Shown here: piece by piece, positions 10,821 through 23,027 of the stretch
How the letters are laid out: each line of letters starts with the position of its first letter
How positions within the stretch are numbered: position 1 is the first letter of the stretch
Assembly (NCBI GenBank): GCA_026225945.1
Contig: JAMJFZ010003640.1
Span: forward strand, 18,155-82,154
From: Cricetomys ansorgei
Taxonomy: Eukaryota; Chordata; Mammalia; Rodentia; Nesomyidae
Direction of reading: 5' to 3'
Length of the DNA: 64,000 nt
The notes under the pieces: model-generated
Databases searched by the model: none
Seen by the model: the letters and a program-made list of their open reading frames with translations, nothing else
What the model was told of the DNA's origin: nothing
Program-made: the position numbers and the translations under genes

Positions 10821-11845
10821 TTCATTACAAATAGAATACAATTAAATTATTTCCTTATGGTCATACTGAAAGCCAGTCCTAACTTTGTGGGCAGATAGCT
10901 AACAAACAACCACCAGCTTAAAAATCAATTTAAGAAGCAAATGAGTTGGTTGCAACTTCTGTGCTGTTTAATTCCTTTCCTTTCTATAATGACAGTGTTT
11001 TGTGAAGTAATTTCCTTCTGATAAAAGGAAACTAAGTTCTGTGAACCCAGAAAGGAAAAAAGTGGTGATTTATTTGCCTGAGAGTTGACAAGAAGCCCTT
11101 ATATCTTGCTCCCTGATCACCAGCAGTGAAACAAATAGACTCTGGAAATACTCCCCACCCCCTTTATAAGAGGTTGGGGAACCCCAGAATTCCTATGGAG
11201 TTGGGCCTCTGGATAATTCGTCATTTCGTTTTTCTTCATAAGAACATAAGGTTCCTGTTGACCGTCCATCTCCTCCTGACATACCAGCCACAGGGCTCGC
11301 TCACCCAGCAGGGCCAACTCAACAGCACAGTCAGCACCTGTCTCCAGGGGCCTTCTCAGGATGGCAGCAGCCCCACCTCCTGTAGCTGCCATCAACCTTT
11401 ACTAGGCATCTAGGGGTTCTGCTCAAGTTTTCTGTCTCCATTAGTAACCTGGCAACTGGATAGACATAAGAAGAAGTGCCTGTATGAGTTATTGAGCTCT
11501 GAGTTCCACCTAGCTGAGTCTCTTGGCAAGAACACTAAATGTTTAGCTGTGGGTATGTATACACATTTGCAGACACTCTACTATATAAACCCAAGGCCAC
11601 TGAAATTGCACCTTGGACCTTAGTCAAGAATCTGTAAGGCACACAATCATAAGCTGTTAAGCTGCACTTCACATCTCTTGGCCTTTCCTTCAATGCCGAC
11701 TGTAGCTATGGAGAGACTTGTGAGAACTTCTCAGACAGTGTGTCTTACCTGGTTCATTCTGAGAGCCTTTAACTCCCTGTTATGAGATCCTCCAAATCAC
11801 AATCTCCAATGCCATTATGTAGAACATATGCATAGTCCACGCATG

Positions 11846-11846
<1 letters not shown>
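10821..11846. other. Single-copy sequence with no recognised feature
   Basis: No recognised repeat. Overlapping frames on both strands at 11117-11413 mutually shadow each other and show no family features. Confidence 0.4.

Positions 11847-11896
<50 letters not shown>
11847..11896. repeat. (TG)n microsatellite
   Basis: About 24 uninterrupted TG units ending in TATACACATG. Confidence 0.95.
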
Positions 11897-11898
<2 letters not shown>

Positions 11899-12214
11899 CA
11901 CATGCACCATCATAAAGTGCAAGATAGTTAATTTCTCAGTCAAAGTACTTCAATGGAAACAGTAAAAAAATGCTTTTTTGAGATCTATTCTTCTTGCTGC
12001 ATAGAAGAATGCTTTATCAAGGATGAGTACATGGGAGGGTTTGGGTGGTGTGATTATATTACAGTCTCAAAAAAAAGTAAAACAAATAGTTGATTTTTAA
12101 CAAAGAATGCTACAAGCTCAAACTTCAAGTTGTCCATGTATGTTCTCCGTTGGTACAAAACCCTCAATTTGGCTTTGCCTCTTTCCTCAATTATTCTCTC
12201 GTCATCTTGTAGAC

Positions 12215-12400
12215 CCAGGGTCAGGAAGTCAAGTTCTCTGCTCCTGCCACTTGCTGTGAGCAAGTCACTTGGCTTCTCTGTGCCTCCGTTGCCTCATCTG
12301 TAAACAGAGAACACCAGCATCTACCACATTGAATTTAATGACTTGATAGCTGGAAAGTATTAATGAATGCCAGATACAGCAAGAGCTCAAATGCTAGCTG
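12215..12400 (+). mobile_element. MIR SINE
   Basis: A recognisable near-complete MIR: CTCCTGCCACTTGCTGTGAG, CAAGTCACTTGGCTTCTCTG, the diagnostic TGCCTCCGTTGCCTCATCTG followed by TAAACAGAG, then ATGCCAGATACAGCAAGAGC at the 3' end. One of the best-preserved ancient elements in the window. Confidence 0.85.
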
Positions 12401-12659
12401 CAATGAAAGGGTACTGAAATGAAAACAGGGAACTCTGAGAAACCGCAGCATGTGGCAGCCATTAGGTACTTGCAATGGATAAAGTCTAGCACCTAAGTGG
12501 GTAGCAGATGATATGTGGTTGGCCACATAGCTAGAGGCTCAAGAACAAATCACAGACTCCTGGAGACTGGGCTAAGAAACTCATTCCCCTATTGACGAAA
12601 ATAGAAAAGTATTGAACGTTTTAAACAAGAATACAATGTGATCAAATTTCTGTGTTTGG

Positions 12660-12832
12660 GGCTGGAAAGATGGCCCTGCAGCTAAGAGCACACACTGCTC
12701 TTCCAGGAAATCAGAATTTAGTTTCTAGCACCCACATCAAATGGCTCACAACTGCTTAGACCCCAGCTTGTGAGGGGCCCCAAGTTCACAGACACCTGAA
12801 CTCATACACGTGCGTGTGTACACACATGCTCG

Positions 12833-12867
<35 letters not shown>

Positions 12868-12870
12868 TCA
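12660..12870 (+). mobile_element. B2/B3-type SINE with CA tail
   Basis: The head GGCTGGAAAGATGGCCCTGC, AGCTAAGAGCACACACTGCTC, CTAGCACCCACATCAAATGG and CTCACAACTGCTTAGACCCC follows the B2/B3 order. The tail has expanded into a (CA)n array at 12833-12864 ahead of a T-rich end. Confidence 0.82.
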
Positions 12871-13859
12871 TTTTTTAATTGAAAACTATAACTTTGGAAA
12901 ATAATTCTGAAAGATATGAAGTGATGTCTAGGAAGGTACAAAATGCATCTTAATTAGTAAAGTGGGCTAAATTCTATCTAAACATTGGGGAGTTTAGTTC
13001 CTTGCAGCTCCGATTCTCTGGCTGTGGTAGATTAAAACTGAAGATGAGTTCTGATGGTGTGGTCATTTTATTTCACTTCTATGTCTTTATCAAATGGTAA
13101 AATGATGGTTCGGGGGAAGTGTGTTAATTCCTATTACTGTTGATAGCTGTAGAAATTTCAACACAGATAATGACTTTAAACTACCCAAAATTACTATTAC
13201 ATACTTTAGTAACACAGGAATCTGAAATGGATTTCCTGATTTCCTACATGAGGCTGTCAAGGCTGGTACTTTCTGGAAGGTTCTCAAGAACATACATTCT
13301 TCTTTTCCAACTTCTAAAGGCAGATTTCATTCCTCAGCCCCGGCTCTTCCTTCCAACATCCACGCCATCAGTGTCTTCAAACCTCTTATTAACTGTAGCA
13401 TCCTCTGGCTTACTAGTCATCTTCACTAAAAAGGACCTGGTGTTAGATCATGTCACCAGGGCAACCTAGACTAGTCGCTCCATCTCTGGATCCTTGGCTT
13501 GATCACATCCCAAGGATCGCTTTCATTGTGTTTATTCTAGGGATTGGGATGGGTAGATTTCAAAGGGCATTCTTCCTTTTGGGGCATGTGGACAACAGAC
13601 ATTGTCACAATGCGTTCAGTCAAGTACTTCTGATTACCTCATCTTCTACTACCCAGTGCTACTGAAGCAGACTGTTTTGCTTAAAGGGTCTAAAGTAGAA
13701 ACAATACCAAGAGCCAGATCAAGGGGAACTTGTAAAGGCAGAGGCCTGGGCAGGATATGAGACAGAGGGCAATAGAGACATGAGATAAACCCACTGTTGC
13801 TAAACCCTTCTTCCCTAATACATTTCCTACTCAAGCACCATCCATGGGACACCTACAAC
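12871..13859. other. Single-copy sequence with no recognised feature
   Basis: No repeat family was recognised. Frames up to 109 codons (13140-13469) have no domain signature. Confidence 0.4.
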
Positions 13860-13960
13860 AACTGTTTTCATTTTGAAGATGGAAAATCTAATACAGAACC
13901 AACTTACGTCCCCTAAGGTCATGGCAGGGCTGCGCTAATCCAGCCCTTTAATAACTCCCC
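13860..13960 (-). mobile_element. MIR fragment
   Basis: The segment resembles reverse MIR: TTTTCATTTTGAAGATGGAA, AAATCTAATACAGAACCAAC, TTACGTCCCCTAAGGTCATG, cf. the usual pattern of a T-run, ACAGATGAGGAAAC and AAGGTCACAC. Diverged and partial. Confidence 0.5.
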
Positions 13961-14992
13961 TAAAGCACTTTCGATCTCATCAGGCCTAAGTTCTAAAGTG
14001 TTTAAATTTGTCCAGACTCTATCACGATATGTTCAGAGACAGTCCCATATCCCCCAAACATATAATTTCCACTTTAATTAAAATGAGCTTATAGTAACTG
14101 CTATAATTTCATCCCTGGACTTCATGAGTCATTTACTAAAACCCTTTCAAGCTCTCAATTGTCCTGCACTTGCTCGAGGCCTCTCTTTCTTCCTACTCAT
14201 CACTTCATGGCTGGCGAAGATCCTGAAACAGATCATTATAGTCGAAATATCTGGAGGGCTTGACAAAACTTTTGAATATCTGTATTGTTGTCAGAATATA
14301 TATAAAATATGTGAGCTTTCCAGGACATCAGATGGGAAAGGCTTGTCTGTGCTCTTTCCTTTCCCCTAAGATTTTCTTCCCTCCCTCTGCTCTCATACTG
14401 CAGAACATGAGGTGCTTTTTTTTTTCTATTATAAGCTAAGAAAGCTACAAAATCTATGTTTCCTTATTATGGCATCTATAAATGCATCATTTTAATCAAC
14501 CCAGCACATCCCTACACCAATGGCCACTTCTTTGATATCTGAGTGGAAGGAGCCATCTCAGTGTGAATGACCCCCCTGAGGAGGAGCCGGTATTCAGCAG
14601 GATGTCAAGGGCTGAGGAGGGATGCTGTGTACATTTAGAGAAGGACTGTACCAATGCCACATCAATTAATTACTTACCTCCATCACACAGAGAATCAAGA
14701 GGCCCAGTAAATCAGCCCACCTTCCAAAGCCTGCTACTCTTCTGAGAAGGCTGTTCAAAGTTTTATTCTTTGCTTCTCAGTTTGGTGTAATGTTTGTCCA
14801 ACTGGAAGGTGAGCCGTAAGAACTCAGCTGACTTGAAACAAATAAAATGTTCTCTGTGGCACTCCCCTGGTTCTCTGCAGGAAGCTGGGACAGTCACAAG
14901 GTGATCAAATGCACCGAGCAGGTGCCAGAGAAAGGACATGCTTAAGACTGAAAAGATTGTGTTGACAAAAGAGAAAAGCATGTCAACCATTA
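13961..14992. other. Single-copy sequence with no recognised feature
   Basis: No recognised repeat or exon-like structure. The AT content varies but no array is present. Confidence 0.4.
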
Positions 14993-15004
14993 TGTGTGTG
15001 TTGT

Positions 15005-15042
<38 letters not shown>
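14993..15042. repeat. (TG)n microsatellite
   Basis: TG array of about 24 units with a TTG and a TA interruption near its 5' end, ending in TATATGG. Confidence 0.95.
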
Positions 15043-15045
<3 letters not shown>

Positions 15046-15532
15046 GAGAGAATATAATTGATGTCTTTTTCACATCCTGTAGAACCACAGGGAAATGGGA
15101 GGAGGGGCAGAAACTGTCACATTAGGAGGGGAAGAAATAAAGACTCCCTGGGTTTGCCAGAGGTCAAGACCTGAGTATGATTTTTCCTGAAACCTGTAAA
15201 CTTGAAAGTTGCCTATGATCAGTAAATGCTGGCTTAAGGCAATTTAGTTACATTGTAAATTGTTTAGTTAAATTATAAAATTGAAACTGGAGGCAGTTCC
15301 AGTTGGCAGCAATATTATTGAGATATAACATATTCATGGAGAGTTCTTCTGTGTCTGACCCATATTGAGTTCAGACATTCAGTGTCACCAAGTTTGAGTT
15401 CAAAGACATTAAGGATCCTGAGACCAAAATCTCCAAAGCACCCAGAAAACAACCATTGGGATCTATAGCCAAAGTGTCTCAGGGTACCACTACCTCCCTA
15501 ATATATCTGATGCCTCTCTGGGCACATCAATG
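15043..15532. other. No recognised feature
   Basis: Single-copy sequence, nothing recognised. Confidence 0.4.
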
Positions 15533-15544
15533 ATGCGTGCGCGT

Positions 15545-15583
<39 letters not shown>

Positions 15584-15598
15584 CATATACATATGCAC
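15533..15598. repeat. Alternating purine-pyrimidine run with (CA)n core
   Basis: Sixty-six bases alternate perfectly: a GCGTGCGCGTGC-type head, about 18 CA units (15545-15580) and an ATGCATATACATATGCAC end. The CG/TG/CA composition of the head is the class most prone to Z-DNA. Confidence 0.9.
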
Positions 15599-15599
15599 C

Positions 15600-16499
15600 A
15601 ACACATGCACAAATATACACAACTACCATCACCACCATCATGACTACCATACCAAAAATGGGCAGGAGAGCCAAAACTCCATTTTATGCTTCTTCCGTGG
15701 TACGAGTTTTATGGCGTTCTACTTGGATTGCATAAAGTTTCTCAGGCACAACTTTTCCTTGAGCCAAATGTTCTTGAGCTGATAAAACTGGATTGATTCA
15801 ATCATTTCCAACATCCCCTCTCTTTGATTCAGAACATCGGGCAATGGCAAAGCTGACAGGAAGATGCCCAAGTGTCCTTAAATGCTTACTGTGGAGATGT
15901 TCTGTTCTCTGAACTTTGAGAAGCTATAAAAGAAGACAAGAGAAGATTCTCAAAGTAAAACAGGGACGTAAGTACTGGACTGAGGGTTCGGACATCTGGG
16001 CTGTTCTCCCTGCTTATTTTACCTAAGATCCACTGGACTCCACATTAAAATCACATTCAAATTTTGTCTAAAAGATCAAAATTCGCAATAAATAATATTT
16101 GGAGGTGTGTCATAAACTATAAAATAAGCATTAATGTCAATACTTAATGATTTTAGAGGCCAAACAGGCGAATAACCAAATGCATCACACAGTAAACTTG
16201 GAGAGCTTAGATTGCATCATGCACCCAGATGTGTTTCCCATGTCTAATCCAATTCCTTCCATGTTAAAAGCATAGTGTTGGCTTCAAAAAACAAGAATTG
16301 AATACTTTAATGCATGGATTCTGCGAGAATACTCACAAATAAATATACTGTCAAACGCTTAACAATAGCACATAGAGTATTAAGGGCCAACACACACCAA
16401 TAGCCATTTGAGCAAAATCTTGAAAATCGCTAGCCAAAGGAATCAGAATAAGGAAATACATACAGAAGAAGACGGAGTAGGAACTCTCTTTTGGATGCG
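15600..16499. other. Single-copy sequence with no recognised feature
   Basis: AT-rich sequence without a recognisable repeat or gene. Confidence 0.4.
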
Positions 16500-16772
16500 T
16501 CTGAGGGGAGAGGTGTCCATATGTGTGTGCACGCTCGTGAGTACAAGAACACATGCACACAAGCATGTACTTGCAAGTGGAAGCCCGAGGCCCACAACTG
16601 ATGTCTCCCTCAACTGCTCTCCAGTGCATTTTTCTGAAACAGGGACTGCTGCTGAACATGTTGCTGTTGCTGAACAGCTAGACAACTGACCAGTCAGCCT
16701 GGGGCTTCACCTGGCTCTGCATCCCCAGCACTGAGATGACAGGCTGCAGCCACTGCAGCTGGCTTCTATACT
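16500..16772 (-). mobile_element. B4-type SINE, diverged
   Basis: Read on plus: a TG/CA-rich remnant tail, AGGCCCACAACTGATGTCTC, TTTCTGAAACAGGGACTG, CAGTCAGCCTGGGGCTTCAC, then the B1-like CTCTGCATCCCCAGCACTGAG and GACAGGCTGCAGCCACTGC. This is the reverse B4 order. The middle carries a GCTGCTGAACATGTTGCTGT insertion or expansion. Confidence 0.65.
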
Positions 16773-16839
16773 TGTAGAACGAACACTTAACAAACCAAGA
16801 TGGCTCTCCCTGCTTTCACTAACCGAGAATGCTTTTAAG

Positions 16840-16992
16840 ACACATCTCGGTTTGTAGCCCCAGACGGCTGGCCTGGAATTCACTCTATAGACAAGAGTAG
16901 TCTTAATTACTTTATCCTTCTGTCTCAGCACCGTGTGTGTTGAGATTATCCGAGCGCTGGCAGACATGGTTTCTCTCATCCTTAACCTGTAG
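16840..16992 (-). mobile_element. B1 SINE, diverged
   Basis: Reverse B1 motifs in order: CCAGACGGCTGGCCTGGAAT, TCACTCTATAGACAAGAGTA, TTCTGTCTCAGCACCGTGTG, TTGAGATTATCCGAGCGCTG. An old copy with many substitutions. Confidence 0.65.
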
Positions 16993-17199
16993 CCATTTGG
17001 AGCCATCTCTGTCCGGCCCTATCTCTTACCTCCCAATTTTCCTCTTTATGCTGGAAATCACACCTGCATATGGACCTTAGATCCCAACTTTTGGCTTCTG
17101 ATGCAGACTACAGAGTAGGTGCCCCACCCCCCTGTTTTTTACCCATGTTCATGACTGTTTGAGGTAGTTATCCACTCCCTTCCACAGCCTCCTGAGACT

Positions 17200-17325
17200 C
17201 AGACCCAAGACCCTATCTCTCAGCCGTCTGATTCCAGAAAGAGAGACTTCAAGCCAGCTAACCCAGCACCAGCACATAGAGTAGATTCTCAATAAATATT
17301 TTAAATAATTTCATGAATTAATTTT
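17200..17325 (+). mobile_element. LINE-2 3' end fragment
   Basis: The CAGCACCAGCACATAGAGTA block followed by GATTCTCAATAAATATTTTA matches the L2 3' terminus (ACATAGTAGGTGCTCAATAAA class). The upstream part is too decayed to align by eye. Confidence 0.5.
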
Positions 17326-18005
17326 TAAAATGCTCAGTTTTTCTTTAGGCAGCTCTGGAAGTTTCCGTATAATATACTTCTATGGGCATTCTTGAGCAAA
17401 GACAACATTCCCTTTACTGAGACCCACCCTCCAAATTCAAAGAACAACTCCCTTGACCTCCACGGAGGCAGGTTTCTTTGAGGGGCCTGCGTACCAAGGG
17501 CAGACGCTCAGACTCGTGAAGTGCATGGTAAGCACAGAGCGGGGGGTGAGAACTCTGGAACTTTCCTGTAAGTTAGACAAGTACTTATAATGAAAGGTTT
17601 GTGAGTTCAGAAAGCCCCAGGGTATTAGAAAAGACAGTTCAGCTTCCTGTCTGAGAAGAAATGACAGCTCTCCTCACCGGAATTAAGCTTCAGATATTCT
17701 TGAGAAGAAAAGAGAAAATTCTGTGAGTAAGAAATGCTTTGGACCCACTGCAGAAACTCTGGTGTCACGTGACCATGACCCCTGTGGGATCAGAAGCCTA
17801 ATGTATTGACAGTGTTCAGAGAGTCTGGGCATCATTTCAACAAGAATGATGGCTTTCTCACTCCAGCTATGGAAGCTGTATCTACACCCGCTCACAGTGA
17901 GTGACAAGCAATCTGCTCACCTCCCACAACAATCGTTCCCTACAGAGTGTTCAGCTCAACCCCTTCTTTCAATCCATCTTCCGTCTGAGTGCCAGTCAGC
18001 CTTAG
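17326..18005. other. Single-copy sequence with no recognised feature
   Basis: No repeat or credible exon was recognised. Confidence 0.4.
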
Positions 18006-18009
18006 GTCT

Positions 18010-18737
18010 CCTGTGGACAGCAGCAGGCAGTTTCAACCTGACTTCTGTATGCCAGAACCCACTCCCCTCCGAAGTGTCTTCTCCAATGCCCCAGAATACG
18101 ATTTTAAAACTTGGAGTTGCATCCTCTCCCACTCAAAATCTTAACAGTGGTCCCTGCTGGATACGAAACAAAAACTAAGCTGCCTTCCACAGCATGTGAA
18201 GATGCATGTGAAGATTCACATGACCTACCTGCTCCCAAGAGCCTCTTCTCTCTCCCTATCACTACCCTGATATCTGCCCTGCCCATTTCACAAAGCAATA
18301 TCAAATTTTGTTTACATGTAATTAATATTTACAATTAACATATTCTCAGAACACCGCACTGCACTCGGGCCCTCGCCACAGCCGCACGGCCCCTTCTCTC
18401 CATTTTCCCTGGATGATTTAGCTCAGGCAGCAGTTCCTACAGATGAAGCCCACCGACCTTCAGCAGGCTTGAGCAGATGCCCCATTTCTCTGCCCCCTAC
18501 CTCTCTGTACACCCCCGTTACCTGAGCACAGACCTGTGTGAGGGCTGACCTTCTCCAGTTCCAAGTAGCATGGAAGTCACATTCTGTTCCGAATCCACAG
18601 CCCTTGACAGAACACGGAAAGCAGGACGGAGCACCATGACTATAAGAATCCTCAAACTAGAACCTCTAAAAGTCACACTGAGCGAAAAGGCTGGCAGTAC
18701 CAAAGCGGCCCCTCAATAAACACAGATAGAACAATTC
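18010..18737 (+). mobile_element. LINE-2 relic, 3' portion
   Basis: Pyrimidine-rich L2 coding-end and 3' UTR texture appears in order: CTCTCCCACTCAAAATCTTA, GTGGTCCCTGCTGG, AAAACTAAGCTGCCTTCCAC, CATGACCTACCTGCTCCC, then near the end CTCAATAAACACAG. The open frames here are remnants of the LINE composition, not an intact reverse transcriptase. Confidence 0.55.
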
Positions 18738-19329
18738 ACGCAAAGACGCAGAAGACGAGGTTGGGTAAAGCAGAGTTGGTGGGTAGAGCCAGAACCTTGT
18801 AACAAAGGGAATCACGAGGAATACTGCACCGTCATCTGGAAAGGGGCACACCTACCGTCTTCTAAGAAAAAGAACAACGCCTTTGGAAAAATAGTAGTAC
18901 ACTCTTTGGCGTTCTAAAAGATGGCTTCAGCATCTTCTACAAACCTCCGGAAAATGATTTATTGTATCGCGGACTGGGAAAGGGGAGAATGACTCTGGGG
19001 AATGATTTAATAGTAATATTCTCCAAGGAGCCACAAATGTGTCACTTTTCTGTGCAAATGGGGGTTTGAAATAGAAAGAGAAGACTCTGTAGATATAAAT
19101 TATGCAGCATTTTGGTGCTTTGATATTATGTCTCACAAAAAGGCTAATGTAAAGTAAGAAGAGAATTGAAATGCTGTTTGATTAAATAACAAATGTAGAT
19201 TAATATTTAAGGGGCATTTCATTATATTTATGAGGGTGGACACTTAAAAGAGAGAAAAATGCTTAGAAGAAAAATTGGGGATTCATCATTGGCAACGGTT
19301 TAGTTCTGTAGCTTGCTGGTAAGAAACTC
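18738..19329. other. AT-rich sequence with no recognised feature
   Basis: Nothing recognised. The 3' part (19080-19260) is strongly AT-rich. Confidence 0.4.
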
Positions 19330-19645
19330 AGAGGGTCTGAAAAGTGGCTCAGTAGGTAAACTGTTTACTATGTGATTATGTACACCTTAGTTCAAACCTA
19401 GAACTGGGGAGGTGTAGGCAGACAGATCTCTGAGGTTCCCTAGAAAATTATACTAGCCAACCTGGGGATCATCAGATACTGAGAAACCCTATCTCAAACA
19501 ACACTGTAAAATGCAACTTAAAAATACACCCCAGGTTAACCTCGGGCTTCTATATCCAAGCACACAAACTCATTCCTCCTTACAGGCACATGAACATCCA
19601 CGAACATGAACACATGCACACTCACAGAGATGCACAAACACAACA
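19330..19645 (+). mobile_element. B4-type SINE, diverged
   Basis: The head AAAGTGGCTCAGTAGGTAAA, the B1-like middle AACTGGGGAGGTGTAGGCAG and ACAGATCTCTGAGGTTCCCT, ACTGAGAAACCCTATCTCAA, the TTAACCTCGGGCTTCTATAT end and a CA/CATG-rich tail match the B4 order. Confidence 0.7.
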
Positions 19646-19799
19646 CACTAAAAAGAAAGAAACCATGATGAAACACACAGGATTTGGCCTCCCCGTGTCC
19701 ACCCTGAAGTCCCCACCTGGAAACTGTCACTTCTGAGCTCTGTCTTTATTATTCCCTGATCCTCATTGTCTGTAAAACAGTTCCCCAAAATGTATCACC

Positions 19800-20185
19800 T
19801 ACATGCCTTGTTACTGTGATTAAAATACCCTGACAACAGCAGCTTACAAGAAAAAGGGTTGGTTTATTTTGGCCTTCTGTTCAAGAGTACCATGAGGAAG
19901 TCAGGGCAGCAGGAACTTAAGTCACCAGGTCACACTGTGTTCACAGTCAGGAAGCAGAAGCAGATGGATTTATGTCCGGTCCCCACCCCCGTTTATATTT
20001 AGTTCAGGACCCAAGCCCGTAGAATATTTTCATTCACAGTTAAAAATGGGCCTTCTGACTACTAATTATAGTAATTAGGTAGTTACTAATTAATTACCTA
20101 TTATAGAAAACACCTCACAGGTACGCCTAGAGGTTTGACTCCCCGATGATTGTCCCTCCCGCCAGGCTAACATTTGATAGTAACC
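19800..20185 (-). mobile_element. MaLR-type LTR
   Basis: Read on plus: TTACTGTGATTAAAATACCC, AGAAAAAGGGTTGGTTTATTT (reverse of the LTR AATAAACC polyadenylation block), GGAAGTCAGGGCAGCAGGAA, CACAGTCAGGAAGCAGAAGC and AACACCTCACAGGTACGCCT. This is the order shared with the copies at 22622 and 49440. An AT-rich stretch at about 20040-20110 interrupts the expected sequence. ERVL-MaLR is my family assignment from memory. Confidence 0.6.
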
Positions 20186-21450
20186 ACAACAATGAGTAAT
20201 ATTGTTACTTACATTGTAAGGGATGGGGAAGGGGTGTAACAGAAATGCCTAGAAACTAAAGTCTAAAATCACGGCATCCAATGTGGGCATAATTTGCTTT
20301 GAATACGGAGAAGAGAGCATCTTGGCACTCTATCTCTCAGAGACGAGGGCCACTGTGCCATTATGTATAGAAAGAGCAAAAACCAACCAAAAAAATAAAA
20401 AAAGAGGTGGAGTGGACAGCTCCTCTATCCATCCCTTGTGTTAGCGAACCGAAGTCTTGATCCCATTCATGAGGGACAGTTTTCATCACCCAACTTTCTT
20501 CTCGGGGCTACAGCTTTAATAATCACACTGGGAATTAAGTTTCAACATGAATTTTCTCAGGACACAACCACTCAAAACCATAACCTCCAGTCACCTAGAA
20601 ACATCCCTCCCTTGGGAGATCAGCGCCACTAGGCACTGAAAGGGTGTGAGTCACATGGAAAGTCCCACCCGGAAGGCAGTTACCTTCCAAAGCCTGAGAC
20701 AGCAGCTGCTCAGATGTAAGAATGCCCCCAGAACAGAGAGGTGTTCGGTCAGATGAAGCCCCTGGTCAGTGTGACTATGTCTACACTCAACTGCTCACGC
20801 GGACCTGTCAGAGAGGCGAATCTGAGCCCTGCCCCCAACCAAACAACTTTCAGAAGACATTTTCATATAGAATCCATAATTGGTCTGAGGGAAGAAAACT
20901 CCCCCAGATTCTGATCTGGAGTTCTTTAGCTCAGAAGCCAGGAAAGGTTAGCTCTGACCCCATGCTGACAGAACTTCCTCTGTTCCATAGCCAAATCGCT
21001 ACAAGAAAGCTGCAAACCTACCTCGTCAACAGTCCAGCTTAGTCATACTCTGTCGTCTCTAGTCTTGTTTGGAGTTGCGACAATTTACAGGTTTCATGTT
21101 ATCTCTGCTTCTCAATCAGAAAATTTGTTTCTCCAACTGAGTTAGTGGCGGCACTGCTGCATACCCAGAGCTGTTGTGGAGATTAAGGACTGGGGCCAGG
21201 TTTTTCTAAAGTGAGTGTGACAGACATGTGGAAAAGAGGGCCGTCTCCACCATAGCTCCAGAGCTGGTCTAGAGCTTAAAGATGACACGGACAGTACTAA
21301 AGTCACTTCATGGTGGACTTTAGTTTACAAAAGCTTACAAACTCAGTTTATCAATGAACATCAGCAAAATCAGTGTTCTACCCCAGGTGAAAATTTTATC
21401 AACAGGTAGTAAAACCGCTCACTCCTTCAAACGCCCTGTGTGCTTTCAGA
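20186..21450. other. Single-copy sequence with no recognised feature
   Basis: A short A-rich patch lies at about 20380-20405. No repeat family or exon was recognised. The 106-codon frame at 20722-21042 shows no domain. Confidence 0.4.
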
Positions 21451-21454
21451 TACA

Positions 21455-21722
21455 CACAGACTGAGCATGTCACTGGTGTATCTGGATTTGGGTCATGGAC
21501 TGGATAGGAGTAGAGAACCCTAGCTAAGGACCAGGCATGCTTGCATTTATTCTCTCTCTGCTCCTGCTATGATATAACTAGCTGCCGTAAGCTCCGGCCT
21601 TGACTTCCCCCCACAATGATGGTCTGTAACTTGGAACTGGGAGACAAATAAACCCTCCCTGCCCTCAGTAGCTTGTTGACAGGGTATTTTATCATGGCAA
21701 CAGAAATAGAAACAGGACAATA
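21455..21722 (+). mobile_element. MaLR-type LTR, sense
   Basis: The 3' end of the same LTR family in sense: CCCACAATGATGGTCTGTAA, TTGGAACTGGGAGACAAATA with AACCCTCCCTGCCC, GGGTATTTTATCATGGCAAC and AGAAATAGAAACAGGACA. The AATAAA polyadenylation signal sits about 70 bp before the end. The 5' boundary is approximate. Confidence 0.65.
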
Positions 21723-22620
21723 ATTAACTCTGCCAAGCTCTTCCAAAGTAACTAAGTTGGCCAGGGGGTGGGGAGCACTCTTAAAAATGACAGTCTTCCC
21801 AGGGAAGCTGGTAAGTAGTGCTGATGGATACGAACCTGCAAAGTCCTAGCCCAATTTGGAGCAACCGCACAGCCACTCAAAATCAGGAGCTCTGCATGGA
21901 TTGGACTGAGGCCTCCGTTGCAACTTTACCACAGCTCAGATACTCCCATCATGCATTCTGCCTCCCTTACTAACCTACTATTTCTCTTTGCTACAAACTT
22001 CCTATATACATATTTCTACCTCAAGGTCCATTTCTAAAGCAGACTAACTCTGTTATTCTGCCACAGCAATAAGAATCTCCACGGAGTTCAAACCTATGAG
22101 ATGCATTCATTCATAACATCACTTTAAAACTTACTGATGAGAGCCTAAGGCATAGCTGCCTTGCCCTGGGCTGAATTCTACCCTAGAGTAGGGATTTTCG
22201 TGGTCTCAATGTACTTAGTAGCATTTCTACCAAGGAGTTGACTTAAAAAAAAAAAAAAGAGAGAAAGACAGAAAGCATAGACTGAAAGCATCAGAAACTA
22301 GAACAGGAAACATTTGACCATTCTATGTCATAGAGATCTCTTAGATGCCACTTAAAAGGACACAAGAAAACCTTTCATAACACACAGGACTGCATCAACA
22401 TAAGGAAATCTATCTTGTCCTGAATCTCCCTCAGTTAGCATAAAGGCACACTTCCAAATAGCTCAGCACAGCAGGGAAGCTCAATAAAGCACCAGTGTCC
22501 ATTACCTGGAAATGTTCTCTCACAAACATTAGGAGGACATCACAGATGCAGACCATTCAGGTCTCTCCACAAAACTTATTAGGAACAGGACGTGGAAGGG
22601 CGAGGAACAGCCTTAACATC
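21723..22620. other. Single-copy sequence with no recognised feature
   Basis: Contains a short poly(A) run at about 22244-22258 followed by GA-rich sequence. Otherwise nothing recognised. Confidence 0.4.
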
Positions 22621-22621
22621 T

Positions 22622-23027
22622 TGTCTTGGTTAGGGTCACATTGCTGTGATGAAACGCCATGACCTAAAGCAATTCGGGGAAGAAAGGGTTTATTTCACTC
22701 ACAGTTCCATATAACAGTTCATTATCAAAAACTGTGAGAGCAGGAACTCTAACAGGGCAGGACCCCTGAGGCAGGAGCTGATGCAGAGACTATGGAAAGG
22801 CGTTACTTACTGGCTGGTTCATCATGGCTTGCTCATCCTTATAGAACCCTGGACCACCAGCCCAAAATAACACCGCCCACAATGGGCAGGGCCATCCCCC
22901 ATCAATCACTAGTTAAGAAGGTGCCCTATAGCTGGATCTTATGGAGGGATTTTCTCAATCAAGGCTTCCTCCTCTCAGATGACTCTAGTTTGTGTCAAGT
23001 TGCCATAAAAGTAGTCAGGACACCCTT
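22622..23027 (-). mobile_element. MaLR-type LTR, near full length
   Basis: From TGTCTTGGTTAGGGTCACAT through ATTGCTGTGATGAAACGCCA, GAAAGGGTTTATTTCACTCA, GGCAGGAGCTGATGCAGAGA, CCCCATCAATCACTAG and TCTCAGATGACTCTAGTTTG to AGTTGCCATAAAAGTAGTCA. It is the best preserved of the five related LTRs, about 400 bp. It is reverse-oriented, since the TTTATT block is the complement of AATAAA. Confidence 0.75.
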
